Origin: CAVPGH01 sp046726955
GTDB lineage: Bacteria; Acidobacteriota; Vicinamibacteria; Fen-336
DNA: 11,652 nucleotides
Assembly (NCBI GenBank): GCA_046726955.1
Contig: JBKPBQ010000266.1
Location: 1 to 11,652 of the forward strand
Reading direction: 5' to 3'
Positions 6,503-11,652 of the stretch are shown one piece after another (the stretch's first letter is position 1; each line of letters opens with the position of its first letter). Both the position numbers and the translations under genes were made by a program. Below the pieces are notes generated by a model. The model saw nothing but the letters and a program-made list of their open reading frames with translations, made no database searches and was not told where the DNA came from.

Positions 6503-7726
6503 CTAGCCGGCCGCCCTCGGCTCCGGTCCTCCCGCGAGCACCTTGTCCGCGTAGTCGATGACCTGCCGGACGTACGTGCGCTTCTCGAGGTAGGTCCCTG
6601 GGTAGAAGCTCCGCTTGAACCCATAGATGAGGATGTCGCGGACCTCGCGCTCGGTGAGGTCGAAGGCCTCGACGGCGCGCGCGATCTCGTTCGTGACGCT
6701 CGTGTCGGAGACGAGGCGGTTGTCGGTGCAGAAGGTGGTGGACAGCTTCCGGCGCCGCATCTCGCCGAAAGGGTGGAGCCGCAGGTCGGCGGCCAGCTCG
6801 GGGACGGTCTGCTGGTTGGACGTGAGGCAGACCTCCACCGTGACGCGCTTGTCCGCGACGTACTGCGCGAGCTCCTCCACGTAGCGCTTCTTGTCCGTGA
6901 TCTTCGGGTCGTGGACCTTCGTGTGGTCGAAGAGCCAGGTCCCGTGGCCGATGCGGTCGGCGTGGAGATCCGTGATGGCCTGGAAGATCGACTCGGGTCC
7001 GTAGTCCTCTCCCGCGTGGACGGTCTTGCCCAGGAACGCCGCGTGGGCCACCTGGTAGGCCTGGCGGTGGTCCTCGGCGGGATAGCCCTTCTCCTTGCCC
7101 GCGAGGTCGACACCGACGACGAGCAGGTCCTCGTCCCGGCTGAGGCGCGCCGCCACGCGCGCCACCTCGAGGCTCGCCGCCGCGTACACCTCGCTCTCCG
7201 GAGCCTCCGGCATGGCCTCGAAGAACTGCCGGTAGCCCGAGGAGAACTGGGGCAGGAAGAAGCGCAGCGCGCAGAGGATGATGCCCGCCGCGAACCGCGG
7301 CTCCTGCCCGGAGGCGACCTCCGGGCGCCGGTTGAAGGCCTCCGCGGCCCGGCGCAGCCCGCGATCGACCGCGCGCACCACGTCCGGCATCGCGAAGCCG
7401 GGGTTCACGTGGAGCTGCGGCGCGAAGCGCACCTCCAGATAGCGCACGCCTTCCGCCTGGCAGTCCTCGGCGAGCTCGAAAGCCGCGCGCTCCAGCGACT
7501 CCTCGTCCTGGAGGACGGCCACCGCGTACTGGAAGCCCTCGAGGTACTCCGCGAGGTCGTGGTAGCGCTCGCGGAACACCTGCCGGCGGAGTCCCTCTTC
7601 GGTCTCCGAGGGCAGCGCCACGCGCCGTTGCCGCGCGAGGTCGATGAGCGTCGCGAGGCGGAGCGAGCCGTCGAGGTGCACGTGCAGATCGGTCTTGGGG
7701 AGACGGCGGATCAATTCCCGGTGCAT
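6503..7726 (-). CDS. add: adenosine deaminase (TDN subgroup)
   Basis: A protein of 407 aa from ATG 7726 (MHRELIRRLPKTDLHVHLDG), with GGGG just upstream; the frame is open to 7843 but those 39 residues look non-coding. Zinc ligands are H15 and H17 of the HxH motif. KTVHAGED provides a third His (H237) and catalytic Glu240; GHGTWL provides the next His; CTDNRLVSDTS provides Asp335. In classic enzymes the last motif reads TDDP; the TDN form, with Asn336, is known from actinobacterial and other relatives. The enzyme hydrolyses (deoxy)adenosine to (deoxy)inosine in purine salvage and is cytoplasmic. A related amidohydrolase such as an aminofutalosine deaminase cannot be fully excluded. The gene stands alone on the minus strand, divergent from the lipoprotein gene. 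Confidence 0.88.
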   Translation of the reverse strand: MHRELIRRLPKTDLHVHLDGSLRLATLIDLARQRRVALPSETEEGLRRQVFRERYHDLAEYLEGFQYAVAVLQDEESLERAAFELAEDCQAEGVRYLEVRFAPQLHVNPGFAMPDVVRAVDRGLRRAAEAFNRRPEVASGQEPRFAAGIILCALRFFLPQFSSGYRQFFEAMPEAPESEVYAAASLEVARVAARLSRDEDLLVVGVDLAGKEKGYPAEDHRQAYQVAHAAFLGKTVHAGEDYGPESIFQAITDLHADRIGHGTWLFDHTKVHDPKITDKKRYVEELAQYVADKRVTVEVCLTSNQQTVPELAADLRLHPFGEMRRRKLSTTFCTDNRLVSDTSVTNEIARAVEAFDLTEREVRDILIYGFKRSFYPGTYLEKRTYVRQVIDYADKVLAGGPEPRAAG

Positions 7727-7732
7727 GCCCCG

Positions 7733-7760
7733 ATTATGGTGCGCCGGCGGGGTTTGCGAA
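7733..7760 (-). promoter_or_regulatory. possible promoter of the adenosine deaminase gene
   Basis: On the minus strand, CATAAT (7738-7733; 5 of 6 to TATAAT) is preceded after 16 bases by TTCGCA (7760-7755; 4 of 6 to TTGACA). The -10 ends only six bases before the ATG at 7726, so transcription would begin at or within the start codon, implying a leaderless message. In that case the GGGG before the ATG would not be used. Prediction from consensus matching only. Confidence 0.35.
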
Positions 7761-7829
7761 AGGTGACTACTCCTTCCACGCGAAGAGGCCGCTTTCATCC
7801 CTTCGCCGGCCTGCGAGTTACGCGGCGTT

Positions 7830-7859
7830 GTGAGCAAAATCACCGGTGCTCGTGCTCAC
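7830..7859. promoter_or_regulatory. 30-bp concentric dyad, candidate operator
   Basis: GTGAGCA (7830-7836) and TGCTCAC (7853-7859) are exact reverse complements, and the 8-bp palindrome CACCGGTG (7841-7848) lies exactly at their centre. Thus 22 of 30 bases obey one two-fold axis. It is 51 bases before the first lipoprotein start and about 100 bases before the divergent deaminase start, a good place for a dimeric regulator. A hairpin in a leader RNA is the alternative. Confidence 0.4.
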
Positions 7860-7894
7860 GCGGGCCTCTTCGGCCGACCTCTAAGCTGGTCCAC

Positions 7895-7902
7895 AGGAGA
7901 GG
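7895..7902 (+). promoter_or_regulatory. ribosome binding site AGGAGAGG of the first lipoprotein
   Basis: AGGAGAGG at 7895-7902 with 7 bases to ATG 7910 decides the start. The long open frame further upstream is antisense to the deaminase. Confidence 0.75.
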
Positions 7903-7909
7903 CACAACG

Positions 7910-8662
7910 ATGACGAGACAAACGAGGACGGTCTTCCTGGCAGGGGCGCTGGCCGTTTTCTCGGCGGTGGGGTGCGGCAAGAGCCCGCTCGCGCCGACCG
8001 AGGTCGCAGACCTGGCGACGTCCGGCTCCGGCCCCTCGATCACCGTCGTTCCCACCGCGAGCGCGGATGCGCCCGGCCGCGAGCAGGGCCGCGTCCACCT
8101 GTCGGCGGTGACGAACGATCCGATCACGATCACGGTGCTCCAGTTCCCGTCGCTGCAGACGACGGTCAACCCGGGGGAGACCGCGGTCATCAACGGGCTG
8201 CCCCCGGGCAGCTACACACTCGTGTTCACCCAGAACGGAGTCACGATCGGGACGCAGTCGATCGTCGGGGTGCAGCCGGGCGAGCAGATCCAGATCACCG
8301 TCGTCTTCGACGGCGGGTCCTTCGTCATGGTGGTCGTCATCATCGGCAACCCGACGCTGCCGCCGCCGACGCCGTGCACGGTCGACGGCCAGTCGGTGGG
8401 CGCCAGCCTGACGGTCGAAGGCGTCGTGGTCAGCGGAAACGCCCAGGCCTTCCGCGAGGACCGCAACGGCGACCACGTCCAGGACCTCTTCGACGTGCAG
8501 GCGGCAAGCGCCAGCTACATCTGCGTGGGGAGGGCCAAGCGCGGGACCTGCCAGTCGAGCCTCCAGGCCGGCTCGCAGGTCCACGTGACGGGCGCGCTCC
8601 TCGGCTGCCGCGGGAGCGTCGTCGTGCTCAATGCCACCGAGGTCAAGATCCAGCAGCCCTAG
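7910..8662 (+). CDS. lipoprotein, paralog A (carbohydrate-binding-like plus four-Cys domain)
   Basis: A protein of 250 aa. The signal peptide ends in lipobox AVGC with Cys22, so it is a predicted lipoprotein; the following GKSPL has no Asp at +2, which suggests outer-membrane sorting if enterobacterial rules apply. Residues ~60-135 resemble a carboxypeptidase-regulatory-like beta-sandwich (INGLPPGSYTLVFTQNGVTIG). Residues ~150-250 form a second domain with C156, C205, C214 and C233, likely two disulfides; its ending SQVHVTGALLGC ... NATEVKIQ suggests a small OB-like beta-barrel, though no named family is claimed. A valine-rich, Pro-rich linker (PTLPPPTP) joins them. It is clearly related to the next gene over both domains. 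Function is unknown; an envelope structural or binding role is inference. A hairpin follows 32 bases after the stop. Confidence 0.85.
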   Translation: MTRQTRTVFLAGALAVFSAVGCGKSPLAPTEVADLATSGSGPSITVVPTASADAPGREQGRVHLSAVTNDPITITVLQFPSLQTTVNPGETAVINGLPPGSYTLVFTQNGVTIGTQSIVGVQPGEQIQITVVFDGGSFVMVVVIIGNPTLPPPTPCTVDGQSVGASLTVEGVVVSGNAQAFREDRNGDHVQDLFDVQAASASYICVGRAKRGTCQSSLQAGSQVHVTGALLGCRGSVVVLNATEVKIQQP

Positions 8663-8693
8663 GCGGACCGCACTCGCTGTTCCGTCTTCGTGA

Positions 8694-8718
8694 GACCCGC
8701 GTCACAGTGACGCGGGTC
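8694..8718 (+). terminator. perfect hairpin after the first lipoprotein gene
   Basis: Arms GACCCGCGTCAC (8694-8705) and GTGACGCGGGTC (8707-8718) are exact reverse complements around one base, folding as 11 pairs with a CAG loop. It starts 32 bases after the stop codon. Only a weak T-rich tract (TCATCTGTCT) follows. An operator for the downstream pair is an alternative, because the repeat is uninterrupted. Confidence 0.6.
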
Positions 8719-8733
8719 ATCTGTCTGCGGGCC

Positions 8734-8745
8734 TCGTTCGAACGA
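8734..8745. promoter_or_regulatory. perfect 12-bp palindrome, candidate operator
   Basis: TCGTTCGAACGA is a perfect palindrome 32 bases before the start of the second lipoprotein gene, in the only gap large enough for a promoter of its own. No confident -35/-10 was found. Confidence 0.3.
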
Positions 8746-8764
8746 TGATGCATACGGTTTCATC

Positions 8765-8772
8765 GAGGAGGT
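8765..8772 (+). promoter_or_regulatory. ribosome binding site GAGGAGGT of the second lipoprotein
   Basis: GAGGAGGT lies 5 bases before ATG 8778 and selects it over the in-frame ATGs at 8745 and 8748, which have no such site and would put extra polar residues in front of the signal peptide. Confidence 0.8.
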
Positions 8773-8777
8773 CTCGA

Positions 8778-9503
8778 ATGGATCGGCGACTCGCACTTCT
8801 TATGGTCGGTGTACTGGCGGCTGGCCTGGGCGCCGCGGGTTGCGGCAGCAGCCCCAGCTCGCCCTCGGGCGCCGTCGTCGTGCGCGGCACGGTGCTGGGT
8901 GCGCCGGGCTCGCTGAGCGCGCAGTCGGCGGGAGCCGTCGCGTCCTCAGGACCGGGCGCCATCACCGTCACCGTGGCTGAGGATCCCTCGATCACGGTCA
9001 AGGTCTCCGGCAACGGAACGTTCATGCTCGAGGGGCTCCCCGTCGGGACCTTCACCCTCGTGTTCACGCGCGACGGCGTCACGATTGGAACGGTCACCGT
9101 CACCGGGGTCGGCGAAGGCTCCGAGGTGAAGGTCGTCGTCCAGGTGAACGGCTCGGTGCTGGTCGTGATCGAGCTGAAGGTGGACGACCACGACGCGGAA
9201 AGCCCGAACGGGAGCTGCATCATCAACGGCGGACGCGCGGGCGAGGGCATCGAGCTCGAGGGGAACGTGGCGAGCGGGACCGCGTCGCTCTTCAAGCTCC
9301 AGGTGAACGGCAACCGTGCGAGCCAGCTCGTGGACGTGAGCACGTCCGGGCCCTCGAGCTTCCAGTGCGTGGGGCAGCCTGGCAAGGGCGACTGCCCGCC
9401 GACTCCGCTCGCGGGGAGCAAGGTCCACGTGAGCGGCACGCTCACGAGCTGCAGCACGAGCGCGGCGCTGGTCACGGCCAGCGAGGTCAAGGTCCAGAAG
9501 TAG
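8778..9503 (+). CDS. lipoprotein, paralog B (carbohydrate-binding-like plus four-Cys domain)
   Basis: A protein of 241 aa. Signal peptide MDRRLALLMVGVLAAGLG ends in lipobox AAGC with Cys22, followed by Ser-rich GSSPSSPSG. The middle domain (~residues 30-135) contains LEGLPVGTFTLVFTRDG, matching GLPPGSYTLVFTQNG of paralog A, again a carboxypeptidase-regulatory-like sandwich. The C-terminal domain has C147, C197, C206 and C225; spacings 50, 9 and 19 match the 49, 9 and 19 of paralog A, and both end in a VHV-G-L--C ... EVK motif. The two are thus tandem duplicates that have diverged strongly in sequence but kept the cysteine frame. Predicted outer-membrane lipoprotein; function unknown. It lies 26 bases before the beta-barrel gene and is likely co-transcribed with it. 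Confidence 0.85.
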   Translation: MDRRLALLMVGVLAAGLGAAGCGSSPSSPSGAVVVRGTVLGAPGSLSAQSAGAVASSGPGAITVTVAEDPSITVKVSGNGTFMLEGLPVGTFTLVFTRDGVTIGTVTVTGVGEGSEVKVVVQVNGSVLVVIELKVDDHDAESPNGSCIINGGRAGEGIELEGNVASGTASLFKLQVNGNRASQLVDVSTSGPSSFQCVGQPGKGDCPPTPLAGSKVHVSGTLTSCSTSAALVTASEVKVQK

Positions 9504-9529
9504 TGGGTTCGCACGCCGGGCTCGCGTTG

Positions 9530-10090
9530 ATGAGCAGCACGCGGCTTCGGCTCGCGGCGGTTTCGGGGGCGGCCGTCCTGGCGGTCGTCATGGCGGCGCC
9601 CCCGGCCTCCGCGGCCCCGGCCAAGAAGGTTACGAAGGCGTCCGCCCCGGCGGCGGACGCCTCTTTCGGGTACTCGTACGAGCACTCGGGAGAGGCGAGC
9701 CTGCACGGCTGGCAGCTCACCTACTCGCATCCGTTCGGCCGCTCCCTGCGCGCCGTGGGCGACCTCAGCGGTCACTACGGCTCGTTCGGCGGCGCCGACC
9801 TCAGCGACCTCGGCCTCTTCGCCGGAGCGCGCTGGACGTTCGGCGGGACCCGGCTCGTGCCGTTCGCGCAGGGGCTGCTGGGCCTGGTCAAGCGGTCCGC
9901 GAGCGCCGCCGGCGTGAGCGCGAGCGACACAGACTTCGGCTTCGCCTTCGGCGGGGGAGCGGACTACGGGCTGAACGCGAGGTGGGCCGTGCGGGCGCAG
10001 GCGGAGCTGCTCGTGCTGAGCGGCGACGGAGTCACCGACACGGACCCGCGCCTCTCGCTCTCCGCGGTCTACCGATTCGGCCGGCGCTGA
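9530..10090 (+). CDS. small secreted beta-barrel-like protein, probably outer membrane
   Basis: A protein of 186 aa from ATG 9530; TTG 9527 is an alternative and there is no strong ribosome binding site, so coupling to the lipoprotein gene 26 bases upstream is plausible. The signal peptide has a hydrophobic core at about residues 8-23 and cleavage after ASA (residue 28). The mature part shows alternating polar and hydrophobic strands with Gly/aromatic turns (GWQLTYSHPFG, GLFAGARWTFGG, VPFAQGLLGL, DFGFAFGGGADYGLNARWAVRAQAELL) and ends LSLSAVYRFGRR, with the aromatic C-terminal strand of OmpW/OmpA-like eight-strand barrels. No cysteines occur in the mature part. The exact family is not assigned; it could be a partner of the preceding lipoproteins. 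Confidence 0.75.
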   Translation: MSSTRLRLAAVSGAAVLAVVMAAPPASAAPAKKVTKASAPAADASFGYSYEHSGEASLHGWQLTYSHPFGRSLRAVGDLSGHYGSFGGADLSDLGLFAGARWTFGGTRLVPFAQGLLGLVKRSASAAGVSASDTDFGFAFGGGADYGLNARWAVRAQAELLVLSGDGVTDTDPRLSLSAVYRFGRR

Positions 10091-10114
10091 AGAGCAGCCC
10101 GGCTGGGGGCCCGC

Positions 10115-11497
10115 TCAGTCCCGCGGGCCGAGGTAGCGGATCCGCTTGTTCACGTCCGTGTTCACGGAGTGGTACGGACGGAAGAGGCTGCCCGCGTCGA
10201 AGATCTGCTGGCGGAGCGCTTCGACGTCGGCGTGCCCGATCGCGTTGGTGAAGATCGGCAGCAGGTAGTCGACCCCCAGCCGCGAGGGCTGCATGCGCTC
10301 CGCGTCGTAGCAGGCGGGGTGGAGATAGCGGGCGTGGATGACGCCCCAGCGGTCGCGGAAGGCGTTGCCGTCGACGCCGTCCACGGTGAAGCCCTTCTCG
10401 CGGCTCCACTGCAGCGTCGAGGCTGCGTTGTTCCGGCCCTCGAGCAGCATGTCCACGGCCTTGCCCCCGAGCTGCACGCCGTGGAAGCGGTCGAAGAGGA
10501 TCGGCCGCCCTCCGCGCTGCGTGTGCCCGACCTTTCTCGTGAAGATCGCGGCCTGGGCGGACTCCGCGCGGCGGAAGCTCTGGAAGTAGGCGTCCCCCAG
10601 GTGCTGGATGAGGAGGTTGCGAAGGGCCTCGGAGGCGCCGGAGAGGAGCACGTTGCCCGCGGGATCCTGGGTCATGCGCTGGGCGCCGAGCTCGCGGCCC
10701 TCCTCGTCGCGGATCCCCTCGCCGCAGACGATCACCACGTTCTTCTGCAGCTCGTAGAGCTCGCGCACGCGGTCCACGAGCTTGGGCACGTTCACCGGCA
10801 CCTCGGGGATCAGGATGAGGTCGGGCTGGCCGTAGGCCGTGCCGAGCGCGATGTAGCCCGACTGCCGCCCCATCACCTCCACGATCGCGATCCGGCGGTG
10901 GCTCTCCGCGGTGGTGCGGATGCGCTGCACGCCCTCCACGGAGACGAAAACGGACGTCGCGTAGCCGGGCGTGACGTAGTTGATCATGCCCTCGAGGTCG
11001 AAGGCGGCGCGCGACGGCCGCAGCCGGTAGCGGAAGCCCGAGCCCTCGGGGATCCGCTCCCAGTCGTCGGGTTCGTTGCGGTGGTTGAGCCCGAGGTCGT
11101 TGTCGATCGTCTTGGGGGCGAGCACGGTGGGGAAGCGCTCGGCGAAAGGCTGCAGGCCGTTCAGCGTGCCGTCCCCGCCCACGCAGATGAGGCCGTCGAT
11201 CTGCAGCCGCTTGAGCCGGTCGGTGATGAGCTCCATCGTCGCGTGGTCGCTAGGGTCCACGTAGGCGCGGGAGGCGCCGATGATCGTGCCCCCGCGGCTG
11301 GCGTCGAGCTCGGGGATCTCGCTGAAGAGCGGGTTCAGGTGGACGTGGGGGACCTGCGGGTTGAGCAGGCTCGTGAAGCCCTTGATGAAGCCGTAGACCT
11401 CGATGCGACGCTTGTTCGCGCGCGTGACCGCGCCCTCCACGGTCGCGTTCAGGGCCGGAGTGTCGCCGCCCGCCGTCAGGATCCCGATCCGTCTCAC
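10115..11497 (-). CDS. pfkA: 6-phosphofructokinase (Gly/Lys type)
   Basis: A protein of 460 aa from the GTG at 11497, with GGAG five bases upstream. It is longer than E. coli PfkA (about 320 aa). Motifs in order: GGDTPALN (10-17), GGTIIGASR (69-77), VGGDGTLNG (106-114), PKTIDND (128-134) with catalytic Asp132, EVMGRQSGYIALG, CGEGIRDEEG, and GHTQRGGRP for substrate binding. Gly110 is the ATP-type residue; Lys129 is the residue found in diphosphate-using enzymes and in some ATP enzymes such as those of trypanosomatids. ATP use is therefore likelier but not certain. It phosphorylates fructose 6-phosphate in glycolysis and is cytoplasmic. Its 3' end converges on the barrel gene, 24 bases apart. 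It follows an unidentified gene by 16 bases. Confidence 0.93.
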   Translation of the reverse strand: MRRIGILTAGGDTPALNATVEGAVTRANKRRIEVYGFIKGFTSLLNPQVPHVHLNPLFSEIPELDASRGGTIIGASRAYVDPSDHATMELITDRLKRLQIDGLICVGGDGTLNGLQPFAERFPTVLAPKTIDNDLGLNHRNEPDDWERIPEGSGFRYRLRPSRAAFDLEGMINYVTPGYATSVFVSVEGVQRIRTTAESHRRIAIVEVMGRQSGYIALGTAYGQPDLILIPEVPVNVPKLVDRVRELYELQKNVVIVCGEGIRDEEGRELGAQRMTQDPAGNVLLSGASEALRNLLIQHLGDAYFQSFRRAESAQAAIFTRKVGHTQRGGRPILFDRFHGVQLGGKAVDMLLEGRNNAASTLQWSREKGFTVDGVDGNAFRDRWGVIHARYLHPACYDAERMQPSRLGVDYLLPIFTNAIGHADVEALRQQIFDAGSLFRPYHSVNTDVNKRIRYLGPRD

Positions 11498-11513
11498 CTG
11501 GACTCCGCGGAAG

Positions 11514-11652
11514 CTACCGGCGGCGCGACGACGGGCGGGAGCGCCGAGTGCCCGCCTGCCGCGCCCGGCGCCGGGCCGCGCTCCGCCGCCTCTGGCGCTG
11601 GTCCTGGGCCTCGGCGTAGCGCATGCCGCGGCGCTCCTTGAACTCCCAATAG
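11514..11652 (-). CDS. C-terminal 45 codons of an unidentified basic protein (partial)
   Basis: One minus-strand frame is open from the right edge to a TAG at 11516-11514, 16 bases before the phosphofructokinase start. It reads YWEFKERRGMRYAEAQDQ followed by a very Arg-rich, charged tail. Nearly all its codons end in G or C, while the other two frames have mixed third bases, which supports coding. An internal ATG preceded by AAGGAG at nine bases could also start a 36-aa basic peptide, but the equally coding-like codons before it favour a longer protein. No family recognised. It may share a transcript with the phosphofructokinase gene. Confidence 0.5.
   Translation of the reverse strand, partial: YWEFKERRGMRYAEAQDQRQRRRSAARRRARQAGTRRSRPSSRRR

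Noticed and set aside
6395..7909. In-frame extension upstream of the first lipoprotein, antisense to the deaminase
   Set aside because: The deaminase has all catalytic motifs, and the lipoprotein has a strong ribosome binding site and signal peptide at 7910.
10091..10114. CAGCC/GGCTG mini-hairpin between the barrel and phosphofructokinase genes as terminator
   Set aside because: Five-pair stem with one-base loop and no T-run; too weak to call.
10169..11641. 490-codon plus-strand open frame opposite the phosphofructokinase gene
   Set aside because: Low-complexity Val/Ala/Glu/His composition of an antisense frame; the other strand is an intact kinase.
1..11652. CRISPR array, tRNA, insertion sequence or phage genes
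   Set aside because: No regularly spaced repeats, tRNA-like fold, transposase motif or phage protein seen on either strand.

Overview
The window is very GC-rich DNA (about 70% by eye, with nearly every third codon base G or C) from a Gram-negative-type bacterium. It encodes two lipoproteins and a putative outer-membrane beta-barrel with signal peptides. The protein mix (ECF sigma/anti-sigma pair, HEAT-repeat envelope protein, HtrA-like protease, plasmid or phage genes absent) would fit an Acidobacteriota-like or deltaproteobacteria-like chromosome, but that placement is a guess. No rRNA, tRNA, CRISPR array, transposase or phage gene was seen. No stretch longer than 300 bases lacks a gene.

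Region 1 (1-1307, minus strand): an ECF sigma factor, a membrane-anchored zinc-finger anti-sigma factor (4-bp GTGA overlap), and directly after it the start of a secreted protein that runs off the left edge. This is a typical autoregulated envelope-stress type operon. Region 2 (1420-6325, plus strand): six tightly packed genes that probably form one operon. They encode a Mut7-C type RNase-like protein, a membrane-anchored SGNH hydrolase fused to about seven HEAT repeats, a PaaI-type hotdog thioesterase, a zinc-ribbon Nudix hydrolase, an HtrA-like serine protease with PDZ domain but no evident signal peptide, and a small membrane protein very rich in Cys and His. Gaps are 4-bp overlaps or a few bases, except for 17 to 29 bases before the thioesterase.

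Region 3 (6326-7726): an intergenic block of about 177 bp holding a 149-bp imperfect inverted-repeat element, and then a minus-strand adenosine deaminase. Region 4 (7727-10090, plus strand): two paralogous lipoproteins in tandem, each with a Cys22 lipobox and four C-terminal cysteines at conserved spacing. A perfect 12-bp-arm hairpin separates them, and the second is followed 26 nt later by a small secreted beta-barrel-like protein. Their upstream regions carry clean dyad symmetries. Region 5 (10115-11652, minus strand): a 6-phosphofructokinase with a Gly/Lys active-site combination, preceded by the last 45 codons of an unidentified basic protein that enters from the right edge.

The least explained items are the tandem four-cysteine lipoproteins plus barrel, the Cys/His-rich membrane protein, the SGNH-HEAT fusion and the 149-bp inverted-repeat element. 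No clear defence system or mobile system is present.
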